Shown here: positions 46,208 to 55,325 of the stretch, piece by piece
Position numbering within the stretch: the first letter of the stretch is position 1
Layout of the letters: every line of letters begins with the position of its first letter
Assembly: GCA_900129675.1 (NCBI GenBank)
Contig: FSRD01000001.1
Location: 671,501-735,500 of the forward strand
Length of the DNA: 64,000 nt
From: Bradyrhizobium erythrophlei
GTDB lineage: Bacteria; Pseudomonadota; Alphaproteobacteria; Rhizobiales; Xanthobacteraceae
Direction of reading: 5' to 3'
Translations under genes and position numbers: made by a program
Notes under the pieces: generated by a model
What the model was told of the DNA's origin: nothing
The model's database searches: none
What the model saw: only the letters and a program-made list of their open reading frames with translations

Positions 46208-47145
46208 TAGCGGATCCTCGGGTCGACCAGCGTGTAGGTGACGTCGACCAACAGATTGACCAGCACATAGAGGAAGCTGAACAACAGCACGATGCCCTGG
46301 ATGACCGGATAGTCGCGGCGCAGGATCGCGTCGATCGTCAATCGACCAAGGCCGGGGATCGTGAACACGCTTTCGGTCACCACCGCGCCGCCGATCAAGA
46401 GGGCGACGCCGATACCGATCACGGTCACGATCGGAACGGCTGCGTTTTTCAGCGCATGAACGAACAGGATGCTGCGCTGGTCCAGGCCCTTGGCGCGGGC
46501 GGTGCGGATATAGTCCTGCTGCAGCACCTCGAGCATCGAAGCACGGGTAATGCGCGCGATCAGCGCGATGTACACACTGCCGAGCGCGATGGCCGGCAGG
46601 ATCAGGTTCTGCAGCCACGGCCAAAATCCCTGGGCCAGCGGCGTGTAGCCCTGCACCGGCAGCCACTCGAACTGCAGCGCGAACACATAGGCCAGCACGT
46701 ATCCGACCACAAAGACCGGAAGCGAGAACGCGAACACGGCAAAGGCCATGATGCTGCGGTCGACCCAGCTTCCCGCCTTCCACGCCGCCACCACGCCGAG
46801 CGGCACGGCAATCAGAATGGTCAGCACCAGGGTAATCGCCATCAGCGACAGCGTCGGCTCGATACGCTGCGCGATCAGCGAGGCGACCGGCAGGTTGGTG
46901 AAAATCGAGGTGCCGAGATCGCCGTGCAGGATACCCCAGAGCCAGGCCCCAAACTGGACCAAAAACGGCCGGTCGAGGCCGAGGCCTTGGCGAATCCGCT
47001 CAACGTCGGCGGGGCTTGCCTGATCGCCGGCGATCACCGCCGCCGGATCGCCCGGCGTGATGTAGAGCAGGCTGAAGACGAACATCGCGACAATCCCCAT
47101 GACGGGCAAGGTCGAGAGAATACGCCGCAGGATATATGAGAGCAT
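46204..47145 (-). CDS. Dipeptide-type ABC transporter permease (DppB type)
   Basis: The 313-residue product begins MLSYILRRILSTLPVMGIVA, the usual DppB start. It has six membrane helices and the loop DYIRTARAKGLDQRSILFVH, which contacts the ATPases. It lies 17 bases after the binding-protein gene and is coupled to dppC. Confidence 0.92.
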   Translation of the reverse strand: MLSYILRRILSTLPVMGIVAMFVFSLLYITPGDPAAVIAGDQASPADVERIRQGLGLDRPFLVQFGAWLWGILHGDLGTSIFTNLPVASLIAQRIEPTLSLMAITLVLTILIAVPLGVVAAWKAGSWVDRSIMAFAVFAFSLPVFVVGYVLAYVFALQFEWLPVQGYTPLAQGFWPWLQNLILPAIALGSVYIALIARITRASMLEVLQQDYIRTARAKGLDQRSILFVHALKNAAVPIVTVIGIGVALLIGGAVVTESVFTIPGLGRLTIDAILRRDYPVIQGIVLLFSFLYVLVNLLVDVTYTLVDPRIRY

Positions 47146-47162
47146 GTGGAATTACCGCGCCG

Positions 47163-48767
47163 TCATGCGGTCTTCGACACGGACCAGAAGAACGGCAGCG
47201 GTCCCTTCACGATACCGGAGACGTTGTTGCGCCACGCCGTGTAGCCCAGGAAGAAGCCGGTCGGCGCATAGACCACGTCTTCGAGCGCCGCCTTGTTGAG
47301 GCGGGCGATCGCTGCCTTTTCCTCATCGAGATTCTTGGCGTCGAACCATGCCGCAATTTCCGTTTCCGAGGCCGGGCTGTCGGGCCAGCCAAACCACGCC
47401 TTGTCGCCATTGGCGCGAATGGCGCTGTAGCCTGCTGGGCTGAGGCAGTCGGCGCCGGCGTGCCAGGTGTGAAACATGTTCCAGCCACCTTGGCCCGGCC
47501 GCGTCTTCTGGGCGCGGCGCGAACCGACCGTGCCCCAATCGGTGGCGACGAAGTCGACATTCATACCTAACTGTTTCAGCAGATCCGCGGTGACATCGCC
47601 CTGCGCCTTGGTGATCGGTTGATCCTGCGCCACCACGCAGGTGACCGGCTGGCCCGCATAGCCGCTCTCGGCCAACAACTTCTTGGCCGCCACCAGATCG
47701 CGCTTGCCTTTCAGTATCTCGCCGCCTGCCTCGGTGTAGAGCGGCGTGTCCGGCGTGAAGAAACCAGGCAGCGGCTTCCAGAGCGAGGTATCGTCCCCGA
47801 CCAGCGCACGCATGTAATCTTCCTGGCTCAGTGCCATCAGCACGGCTCGTCGCGCCTTCACATTGTTGAAGGGCGGAAAAAGGTGGTTCATCCGGAACGA
47901 ACCAACATTGCCGAGTGCGTCGCCGATGTCGACGCTGACATTGCGGTTCTTCTTGAGCAGCGGCACCAGATCGGGGATCGGCGACTCCCACCAATCAACC
48001 TCGCCGTTCTGCAGCGCAGCCGCTGCCGTCGCCGGATCCGGGATCACCACCCATTCGATGCGGTCGACCAGCATCTGCTTGCCGCCGGCGAGCCAGGACG
48101 CCTTCTCCTGCCGCGGCACGTAATCGGCAAATTTTTCGAACACCGCCTTGGCGCCGGGCACCCACTCGCTCTTCGCGAACTTCATCGGGCCCGAGCCGAC
48201 ATAGTCGCCGATCTGCTTGAACGGGTCGGTCTGGGCCAGACGCTCCGGCATGATGAAGGCGCAGGGCGAATTGTTCTTGCCCAGCGCCAGCAGCATTTTG
48301 GGATAAGGTGCCTTCAGCGACCATTTGAAGGCCTTGTCGTCGACCGCGGTTAGTTCGTTCTGGATCGCCTTGATCATCAAGCCCATCGTATCGCGCGCCG
48401 ACCATCGCGTCAGGCTCGCCACCACATCCTTGCTCAGCACCGGCTCGCCGTCGTGGAACTTCAAGCCCGGCCGGAGCCGAAAGGTCCAAACCAGGCCGTC
48501 ATCGGACACCTCCTCGGACTCGACCATCTGGCGCTGCGGCTGCAGCGTGGCGTCGAGGCCGTAAAGGGTGTCCCACACCAGGGCTGCGGCGTTGCGCACG
48601 ACATACTGGGTTCCCCAGATCGGATCGAAATTGGCGAGATTGGCCTGGGGCACAAAGCGCAGGGTGCGCGCCGAAGCGCCTTGCGAAAGGGCCGGCATCG
48701 AAAGCCCGCCCGTCGCCGCCAGGCTGCCTACCCCGGCCAATCCTTTCAACACAGTCCTGCGATCCAT
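47163..48767 (-). CDS. Tat-exported peptide-type ABC substrate-binding protein
   Basis: The product from the ATG at 48767 (GGGAGAG ribosome site) has 534 residues. A twin-arginine signal, MDRRTVLKGLAGVGSLAATG, leads into an SBP family 5 protein (NLANFDPIWGTQYVVRN, WTFRLRPGLKFHDGEPVLSK). Proteins of this family bind peptides but also many other compounds. Tat export of a binding protein is common in Bradyrhizobium. The amidohydrolase and nitrilase-type genes upstream suggest an amide or ureide ligand. Confidence 0.9.
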   Translation of the reverse strand: MDRRTVLKGLAGVGSLAATGGLSMPALSQGASARTLRFVPQANLANFDPIWGTQYVVRNAAALVWDTLYGLDATLQPQRQMVESEEVSDDGLVWTFRLRPGLKFHDGEPVLSKDVVASLTRWSARDTMGLMIKAIQNELTAVDDKAFKWSLKAPYPKMLLALGKNNSPCAFIMPERLAQTDPFKQIGDYVGSGPMKFAKSEWVPGAKAVFEKFADYVPRQEKASWLAGGKQMLVDRIEWVVIPDPATAAAALQNGEVDWWESPIPDLVPLLKKNRNVSVDIGDALGNVGSFRMNHLFPPFNNVKARRAVLMALSQEDYMRALVGDDTSLWKPLPGFFTPDTPLYTEAGGEILKGKRDLVAAKKLLAESGYAGQPVTCVVAQDQPITKAQGDVTADLLKQLGMNVDFVATDWGTVGSRRAQKTRPGQGGWNMFHTWHAGADCLSPAGYSAIRANGDKAWFGWPDSPASETEIAAWFDAKNLDEEKAAIARLNKAALEDVVYAPTGFFLGYTAWRNNVSGIVKGPLPFFWSVSKTA

Positions 48768-48998
48768 GGAGCTCTCCCGGTCTCGAGTTGCTCCCGCGGT
48801 TCTCCCCATTATCTTCGGCCGAGGGTTCGACGCCAAATGAGGTGATGCGGGCCAGTCAGATCGATGGCGATCTGCCTGTTTTGCTTGCAATTGGTATGCC
48901 AGCGGAGCCCACTCGCGCCGACGCCAGAACCGGGTCGGTCACCAGGGAGAATGTTTCGCGATCACATTTCCGAGCGATCACGTCGATTTACAGCCCGC

Positions 48999-50168
48999 TT
49001 AGCCCGCGAGCTGCTTGCATTTCGACGCCTCTTGCGGGTGCCACCAGCGGCCGCCAATGACGACGCCTTCGGACGCGATCTTGCGGTCGCCGATCAGGTG
49101 CTCGCCGACGACGTCGACATAGTCGAACTGGCCTTGCTTGATCGCAATCAGGGTGGCGTCGCCGACGCTCCCCGGCTTGAGGCTGCCGAGTTCGGGACGC
49201 CGCATCGCCATCGCCGCATTGACTGTCGACGCCGCGACCACGTCCGGCAGCGGCATCCCCATGCACAGGAACTTTGACATGGTGGTCACCTGATCGAAGG
49301 CTGGGCCGTCGATGCACAGCGCATGGACGTCGGAAGAGATGGTGTCCGGATAGAAGCCGTTGGCGAGCATTGCGCGTGCGGGCTTGAAGGCGAACGAGCC
49401 CTTGCCGTGGCCGATGTCGAACAATACGCCTCGTTCGCGCGCCTCCAGCACCACCCGTTTCACCGTGCCCTGGGCGGTGGCGGCCGTGTTGGGAAACGGC
49501 CGGAAGGCGTGGGTCAGAACGTCGCCCGGACGCAGGCGCGCCAGCACGTCCTCGTAGCTCGGCGGCGGATGGTCGATATGCGCCATCAGCGGCATGCCGA
49601 CCTGTTCGGCGACCTCAAGCGCGATTTCGAGCGGCACGATCCCCGAGGTGCCCGAGGAGTGCAGGCCGACGCGCACCTTGATGCCGACAATCAGGTCGCG
49701 GTTCTGCTCAGCCACCGTGACGGCGTCGATCGGATTCATCAGCCGGATCTCCTCGCTCTCGCCGACCATGATCCGGTGCGAGAAGCCGAAAATGCCGGCG
49801 TGCGATACATGCAGATAGGCGAGAATGCGGACCTGGCTCGGCTCGATCACATGCTTGCGGAAGCCCGCAAAGTTGCCCGGGCCGGCGCTGCCGGTGTCGA
49901 CCGCGGTGGTGACGCCGGAGGTGCGGCAAAATTCTTCGGCGTCGATGCCGAGCGAGGTGCCGCCCCAATAGACATGGGTGTGCAGATCGATCAGGCCCGG
50001 GGTAACGATGTACCCCGACACGTCACGCACGTCGGTTCCCGGATCGGCCTTGAGCTCTTTTCCGACCATCGCCACCTTGCCGCCGGCGAAGGCAACGTCC
50101 GTCACGGTGTCAAGCTTCTGGGAAGGATCGATGACGCGGCCGCCGCGCAGGATTGAGTCGAAGGGCAT
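48999..50168 (-). CDS. Amidohydrolase/deacetylase-family metallohydrolase
   Basis: The 389-residue product has the amidohydrolase superfamily layout: an N-terminal beta-sandwich part (ILRGGRVIDPSQKLDTVTDV), metal motif DLHTHVYWGG, later AHIDHPP and DIGHGKGSF, and a DTISSDVHALCIDG block with the metal-site Asp. It belongs to the dihydroorotase/D-aminoacylase-like group. The substrate is unknown; context suggests a cyclic amide or N-acyl compound. It is in line with the nitrilase-family gene upstream and the ABC genes downstream. Confidence 0.82.
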   Translation of the reverse strand: MPFDSILRGGRVIDPSQKLDTVTDVAFAGGKVAMVGKELKADPGTDVRDVSGYIVTPGLIDLHTHVYWGGTSLGIDAEEFCRTSGVTTAVDTGSAGPGNFAGFRKHVIEPSQVRILAYLHVSHAGIFGFSHRIMVGESEEIRLMNPIDAVTVAEQNRDLIVGIKVRVGLHSSGTSGIVPLEIALEVAEQVGMPLMAHIDHPPPSYEDVLARLRPGDVLTHAFRPFPNTAATAQGTVKRVVLEARERGVLFDIGHGKGSFAFKPARAMLANGFYPDTISSDVHALCIDGPAFDQVTTMSKFLCMGMPLPDVVAASTVNAAMAMRRPELGSLKPGSVGDATLIAIKQGQFDYVDVVGEHLIGDRKIASEGVVIGGRWWHPQEASKCKQLAG

Positions 50169-50259
50169 CGTAGTCTCCTGAAATCACAGTGAATGAAGCC
50201 GTTGGACGCGTCCGCCAATTCCCGGGTGCGGGTGGATCGCGGAAGCAGATGCCGGACAG

Positions 50260-51192
50260 CTAGGTTTCCGGCGGCGGCACCGCGCCGGTGCGGCTGCTGA
50301 TCAAGCCGTAATGCTCGATGCGGCGGTGCTCGGCGAAATTGAAGATCGTGTTCTTGCCGAACCGGGTGGCGTCGAGATCGCAGGGATGAACCAGCAGTTC
50401 ATCCGCCTCGGTCCTGGCCTCGACGACGATCTCGCCGTCGGGATTGACGATCAGGCTGCCACCGAACAAGGGGCGGCCGTCCTCAACGCCGGCCTTCGCA
50501 ACGCCGACGACCCAGGTTGAATTCTGGTAGGCCCCGGCCTGCAGCGAGAGCCGATTGTGGAACATCCGCTTCTCGAGCGCTTCCACGCGCTTCTCGGGAT
50601 TGGCCGAGGGCGTGTTGTAACCGATCAAAACCATCTCGACGCCTTGCAGCCCCATCACGCGATAGGTCTCCGGCCAGCGCCGGTCGTTGCAGATCGCCAT
50701 ACCGAGAATGCCGCCGAGCGTACGCCAGACATTGAAGCCGAGATCGCCGGGCTCGAAGTAACGCTTCTCCAGATGCTGGAAGGCGCGTTCGGTATCGAAT
50801 TCCGAATGACCCGGCAGATGAACCTTGCGGTACTTTCCGACAATCTTGCCGGATTTATCGGTGAGGATGCTGGTGTTGAAATGGTGGCCGTCCGGCGTCA
50901 GTTCGGCATAGCCAAAGTTCATGGCGATCTGGTGGTGCGCGGCGCGCTCAAAAAGCGGCTTGGTCGCCGCATTCGGCATCTCGCGTTCGAACCAGGCATC
51001 GACCTCGGCCTGATCCTCCATGTACCAGCGCGGAAAGAACGTGGTGAGTGCGAGCTCCGGATAGACGATAAGATCGGCGCCCTTCGACTTGGCTTCATCC
51101 ATCAGCGCGATCATGCGCTTGACGACGGCTTCGCGGCTGTCGGCTGTCTGGATCGGGCCCAACTGGGCGGCAGCAACATTGACGACGCGCAT
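50260..51192 (-). CDS. N-carbamoyl-D-amino-acid hydrolase-like nitrilase-superfamily enzyme
   Basis: The product from the ATG at 51192 (AGGAAG ribosome site) has 310 residues and the nitrilase triad: Glu46 in YPELALTTFF, Lys123 in RKVHLPGH, Cys168 in AICNDRRWPE. The segments around the triad closely resemble the Agrobacterium N-carbamoyl-D-amino-acid hydrolase. It removes a carbamoyl group from an amino acid or similar ureide. The gene starts the minus-strand cluster, opposite the URC operon. Confidence 0.82.
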   Translation of the reverse strand: MRVVNVAAAQLGPIQTADSREAVVKRMIALMDEAKSKGADLIVYPELALTTFFPRWYMEDQAEVDAWFEREMPNAATKPLFERAAHHQIAMNFGYAELTPDGHHFNTSILTDKSGKIVGKYRKVHLPGHSEFDTERAFQHLEKRYFEPGDLGFNVWRTLGGILGMAICNDRRWPETYRVMGLQGVEMVLIGYNTPSANPEKRVEALEKRMFHNRLSLQAGAYQNSTWVVGVAKAGVEDGRPLFGGSLIVNPDGEIVVEARTEADELLVHPCDLDATRFGKNTIFNFAEHRRIEHYGLISSRTGAVPPPET

Positions 51193-51613
51193 GGACAGCT
51201 TCCTGAGTATTTTTATGGCCACGTTGCAAAAAAATGAAGCAGCTTGCGGACAGGCGGAGCTCGGAGTCATTTCCTGCTCGATCAGCAATTAGAGTTTTGC
51301 TTCACACGAAGTCAATTCCGGAGAAGGTCCGGGGCGGTGCACGTCTGTTCTGCATTTCGAGCCGACGCATCAAGGGGGCACCGATCGTTCTTGTGATGCG
51401 ACGATCGTCACCTCGGTGCAGGCGACGGATCGTGAATGCGGACCGCGCGGCTGGGCTTGGTCGAGCATGCAAGCACACGATGAATGGTGCAAAGCACCAT
51501 CCCATTTTTCGGCGACGATGCGCCGCGGAGGAGACGGCGGCCAGTCCATCTCATGTCCGAGGCCGCGCCGCCCAGGCTGAAAAGGTTAACAGCCGAGGCG
51601 GCTTAACGGTGGC

Positions 51614-51645
51614 GGGATTGGAAGGCCGTGGGATTGGAAGGCCGT
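51614..51645. repeat. Perfect 16-bp tandem duplication upstream of the URC operon
   Basis: GGGATTGGAAGGCCGT occurs twice without a gap (51614-51629 and 51630-51645). The second copy ends at the proposed -35 element. It may double a regulator site or change promoter spacing. Confidence 0.7.
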
Positions 51646-51672
51646 TGTGTTCGGTCGGAATTTGATTATACT
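51645..51672 (+). promoter_or_regulatory. Candidate sigma-70 promoter of the URC operon
   Basis: TTGTGT (51645-51650), a 16-base gap and TATACT (51667-51672), about 90 bases upstream of the ATG at 51763. The rest of the 570-base divergent interval (51193-51762) shows no other gene. Confidence 0.4.
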
Positions 51673-51762
51673 GCTCGCTCAGCTGCAACCGCTGCTGATT
51701 TGATCGTTGGTGACCAGGCCCGTCTGCTCAGGCGGGCCGTCGCCGTTTTAGGGTCTGTAGCG

Positions 51763-53013
51763 ATGACTCGTTCGAATCGGGTTGACCATATTCGCATTAC
51801 CTCGCACCCGGCACCGGGCGCCAAGCTTAACTTCCCGATCGCCTGGGGCGCACCCAGCGCGCGCGAGCGCGGACCGGTGATTGGCACGGTGTCGCGTCCG
51901 CAGGATCGCAACGTGATCGGTACGCACGGCGGCTCCTATTCGGTCTATCGTGCGCTCGCCGTGTCATCCGGCGCACTCGATCCGATCCGGCGTCCGGATC
52001 TCACCAACACCCATCCCGCCGAAACGATCGGGCCGTTTCCGCAATGGACTGATCCGCAGCGGATCGTCTCGCTCGATCCGTGGGGACATCTCGCCGCTGA
52101 AACCTTCGCAACAGAGATTGCCGAAGGCATCGACATCCGTCCGAGTATCGCCATTACGCGCGCCCGTCTCGATCTGCCCGAACTGCAGGCGGCGATCGAA
52201 GCCGGGCGGCTCAAGCACGACGGCGAGTTCGTACACAAGAATGGAAGCGTCTCCGTGGTCAAGATTGCGATCGACCCGGTGTGGTATCTGCCTGGCCTCG
52301 CGCAGCGCTTCGCAACCACCGAGAACAATCTCCGCCGGCAACTGTTCGAACAGACCGGAGGCATGTTTCCAGAACTGGTGACACGGCCTGACCTGCGGGT
52401 ATTTCTGCCGCCGATCGGCGGCACCACAGCCTATCTGTTCGGCGATGTTACCAAGCTGCCGGACCACAGCACCAAGATAACTTGCCGCGTGCATGACGAG
52501 TGCAACGGCTCCGACGTGTTTGGTTCGGACATCTGCACCTGCCGTCCATACCTGATCCACGGCATCGAGGAATGCGCGCGCGCCGGGCAAACCGGCGGAT
52601 TAGGCATCATCATCTACAATCGCAAGGAAGGCCGCGCGCTCGGCGAAGTCACGAAATTTCTTGTCTACAACGCACGCAAGCGCCAGGAAGGCGGCGATGC
52701 CGCGGCTCAGTATTTCGAGCGCACCGAATGTGTCGCCGGCGTGCAGGATGCCCGATTCCAGCAGTTGATGCCGGATGTGGTGCACTGGCTCGGACTGAAG
52801 CGAATCGACCGCTTCGTTTCCATGAGCGACATGAAGCACGATGCGCTGACCAGCCAAGGCGTCGAAATCGTCGAACGCGTGCCAATTCCCGACGATCTTG
52901 TGCCCGCCGACGCGCATGTGGAAATCGCGGCAAAGAAGGCCGCCGGTTACTATACGGCCGAGCCGCAGCAAGACCCGATCAATCCGGTCGGCCGATCGCT
53001 CGAAAAATATTGA
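51763..53013 (+). CDS. GTP cyclohydrolase II-like protein of uracil catabolism (Urc1 type)
   Basis: Urc1 proteins resemble GTP cyclohydrolase II and act in the URC route of uracil breakdown. The product from the ATG at 51763 has 416 residues, about twice a normal RibA. It has a unique N-terminal half, then the cyclohydrolase core with the zinc cysteines in ECNGSDVFGSDICTC (C-x10-C-x-C) and IIYNRKEGRALGEVTKFLVY. The following DUF1688 and uracil phosphoribosyltransferase genes complete the set and support the URC call over riboflavin synthesis. A 45-codon longer reading is less likely. Confidence 0.85.
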   Translation: MTRSNRVDHIRITSHPAPGAKLNFPIAWGAPSARERGPVIGTVSRPQDRNVIGTHGGSYSVYRALAVSSGALDPIRRPDLTNTHPAETIGPFPQWTDPQRIVSLDPWGHLAAETFATEIAEGIDIRPSIAITRARLDLPELQAAIEAGRLKHDGEFVHKNGSVSVVKIAIDPVWYLPGLAQRFATTENNLRRQLFEQTGGMFPELVTRPDLRVFLPPIGGTTAYLFGDVTKLPDHSTKITCRVHDECNGSDVFGSDICTCRPYLIHGIEECARAGQTGGLGIIIYNRKEGRALGEVTKFLVYNARKRQEGGDAAAQYFERTECVAGVQDARFQQLMPDVVHWLGLKRIDRFVSMSDMKHDALTSQGVEIVERVPIPDDLVPADAHVEIAAKKAAGYYTAEPQQDPINPVGRSLEKY

Positions 53014-53024
53014 GAGGGGCGGCA

Positions 53025-54269
53025 GTGTCCCTTGCAAATCCGGAGACGTCAGCCGCCTTGTCATTGCTGAATGCCAGGGCGGTTCGCGAGCGCGCGCATC
53101 GTATGCTCGCGATCGGCCTTGACGGTGCGCTTCCGAACTTCCGTATCCACCTCGATTGCATCGACCGCACGGTCGACCTGGTGCTGAAGGTGACGCGCGA
53201 AGCATATCCCTCCTTCGAAATACCCTTTCATTCGCGCTGGCGGCACTTCGTCGCCAACGGAGACAATCGTTGGGCTGATATCGCCGACCAGAGCAGATGG
53301 GCCGATCGCGCGGCCCGCGCCCGGGCCGAATTCGATCTGGCAATCGTCAGCGTCTTTCTCGATGCAGGCGCCGGTCCATCGTGGCGCTATCACGATCCAA
53401 AAACCGGATCGGCGATCGGCCGTTCGGAGGGATTGGGACTGGCGAGCCTTGCCATGTTCGCGGGCGGCGCATTCTCAGCTGATCCGCGAGAGCCATTGCG
53501 GGTCGATGCCGGCATGCTTGCAAATTTCGCCGCTGCCGACCTCGAGCGCGGCATGCAGGTGTCGGATGCCAATCCGCTGGTCGGGATGGACGGTCGCGCT
53601 GAGCTGTTGCGCCGCCTCGGCACGCTGGTGGCCTCGAAACCGGACGTATTCGGCAGCCGCGACACAGCGCGGCCCGGCGGCCTGTTCGATCAACTTGCGA
53701 TGCTGGCAGACGGCCAAGAGCTTCCCGCCCCAACGATTCTGACGGAGCTGCTGCAACAGCTCGGGCCGATCTGGCCATCGCGGCTGACGCTGGGCGGGAT
53801 CGCGCTCGGAGACTGCTGGAAGCATCCGGCGTTAACGACAGCGGACGCGACCAGCGGTTTGGTGCCGCTGCACAAGCTCTCGCAATGGCTGGCCTATTCC
53901 CTGATCGAACCGCTGCAAACCGCCGGCATCCGCGTAACCGATATCGATGGCCTCACCGGCCTTGCCGAATATCGCAACGGCGGACTTTTCGTCGATACCG
54001 GCGTGCTCGCGTTTCGCGATGCGGAAGCAGCGCAGCAAGAGCACGAGGTAGCATCGTCGCTGGTTGTGGAATGGCGCGCGCTGACAGTGGCACTGCTTGA
54101 CCGCATCGCCGATGGCGTGCGGCACCGCCTCAAGCTCGATGCCACCTCGCTGCCACTAGCGAAAATTCTCGAGGGCGGGACCTGGGCTGCCGGCCGGCGG
54201 CTGGCGCGCGAACGTCGCGCTGATGCTTCGCCTCCGGTGAAAATTATCAGCGACGGCACTGTATTCTAG
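53025..54269 (+). CDS. DUF1688 protein of uracil catabolism (Urc4 type)
   Basis: The 414-residue product starts at a GTG at 53025, with GAGGGG before it, eleven bases after the urc1-like stop. It matches the DUF1688/Urc4 layout: [20 protein letters not shown], FPxHSRWRHF-type sequence ([18 protein letters not shown]), [31 protein letters not shown] and [20 protein letters not shown]. Urc4 is needed for uracil use in yeast; its reaction is not established. The open frame continues upstream to 52500, but that part is a shadow of urc1. Confidence 0.85.
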   Translation: MSLANPETSAALSLLNARAVRERAHRMLAIGLDGALPNFRIHLDCIDRTVDLVLKVTREAYPSFEIPFHSRWRHFVANGDNRWADIADQSRWADRAARARAEFDLAIVSVFLDAGAGPSWRYHDPKTGSAIGRSEGLGLASLAMFAGGAFSADPREPLRVDAGMLANFAAADLERGMQVSDANPLVGMDGRAELLRRLGTLVASKPDVFGSRDTARPGGLFDQLAMLADGQELPAPTILTELLQQLGPIWPSRLTLGGIALGDCWKHPALTTADATSGLVPLHKLSQWLAYSLIEPLQTAGIRVTDIDGLTGLAEYRNGGLFVDTGVLAFRDAEAAQQEHEVASSLVVEWRALTVALLDRIADGVRHRLKLDATSLPLAKILEGGTWAAGRRLARERRADASPPVKIISDGTVF

Positions 54270-54285
54270 ATCCGGGGTCAGCAAC

Positions 54286-54915
54286 ATGGACGGCGTCACG
54301 ATCGTTGAGCATCCGCTGGTGCAGCACAAGCTGACGCTATTGCGGAAAAAGGAAATTTCGACCAAGTCGTTTCGCGAACTCCTCAAGGAGATCGGGATGC
54401 TGCTGTGTTACGAAGTCACCCGTGATCTGCCGCTGGCCAATGTCGACATCGAGACGCCGCTTGCGCACATGAAGTCACCGCGGATCACGGGAAAGAAGCT
54501 GGTGTTCGCGCCGGTGCTGCGGGCCGGCATGACCTTTGCGGAAGGCATGGTTGATCTGGTGCCAACCGCTCGGATCGCTCACATCGGCCTTTACCGCGAA
54601 CCGCAAACCTTCGTTGCCGTGGAATATTTCTTTAAAGCGCCGAGCGATCTGCACGAGCGGCTGGTGATTGTGATCTCCCCGGTGCTGGCAACGGCGAACT
54701 CCGCCGTCGCGGCGGTCGACCGATTAAAAGAGCGCGGCGCGAACGACATTCGATTGGTATGTCTCATTGGCGTGCCGGAAGGTATCGAGCGCATACGCGG
54801 CATTCACCCCGACGTTCCGATTTGGCTCGCGGCGATTGACGAAGGGCTGGACTCCAATGCCTACATTTTGCCAGGTCTCGGCGACGCCGGTGACCGTGCC
54901 TACGGCACTAAGTAG
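54286..54915 (+). CDS. upp: Uracil phosphoribosyltransferase with a changed PRPP loop
   Basis: UPRT converts uracil and PRPP to UMP. The 209-residue product follows the family ([56 protein letters not shown]). The normal PRPP-binding loop DPMLATGGS is SPVLATANS here (residues 131-139), so the Asp and both Gly are changed. It lies 16 bases after the DUF1688 gene and ends the operon. In the URC route UPRT supplies UMP. The loop change may alter activity or substrate. Confidence 0.85.
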   Translation: MDGVTIVEHPLVQHKLTLLRKKEISTKSFRELLKEIGMLLCYEVTRDLPLANVDIETPLAHMKSPRITGKKLVFAPVLRAGMTFAEGMVDLVPTARIAHIGLYREPQTFVAVEYFFKAPSDLHERLVIVISPVLATANSAVAAVDRLKERGANDIRLVCLIGVPEGIERIRGIHPDVPIWLAAIDEGLDSNAYILPGLGDAGDRAYGTK

Positions 54916-55325
54916 GCTGGCGATCGATTCAGCCACCTAAGGAACGTTCCCAGCCAAACGGAGCCACCGCGCGGCAGGATTGCGTCGCCAATAGGTGATG
55001 ATCAGCGATCCCGTGCGCGAAGATTCGCGCCTGAATCTCCTAACAATGCCCGAAATGTGTTTCGGCTCCAAATATTGCCCCCTTTCGGCGTCCAACATTG
55101 ACCCCGTGCGGCGCAAGAATCTGCAATGAGTTGCGGCGCTTATGATACGGAGGATGGAGTCAGCCTTGGGCGCCGATTGGGGGTCAAAGGCCACGCCGAT
55201 TTACACTGGCGCATGCCCAGCCCGAAACAGATGGAAAGGCTGGCTACCTACCGGGCACGCCGTCGGCGGAAACGCGCCCGCCGCGCGGCCGGTCCGCCCA
55301 GAGAATGATGCAGCTGTGACTGCAG
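54916..55325. other. Interval with possible decayed IS end
   Basis: No gene is supported. ATTGACCCC near 55096 and GGGGGTCAAAGG near 55182 resemble motifs repeated at the ends of some rhizobial IS21 elements, and the text between has no open frame with a known pattern. This is too weak to call an element. Confidence 0.3.

Noticed and set aside
46208..46783. Extension of the DppC frame to 46783
   Set aside because: It overlaps dppB completely and lacks family similarity; the TTG overlapping the dppB stop gives the normal length.
52500..53024. Extension of the DUF1688 frame by 175 codons upstream
   Set aside because: It overlaps the conserved cyclohydrolase-type gene in another frame and is Arg-rich noise; the GTG at 53025 with its ribosome site is the family start.
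54916..55325. Possible decayed IS21-type end
   Set aside because: Only short GGGGTCAA-like motifs are seen, without a transposase trace or a paired end.
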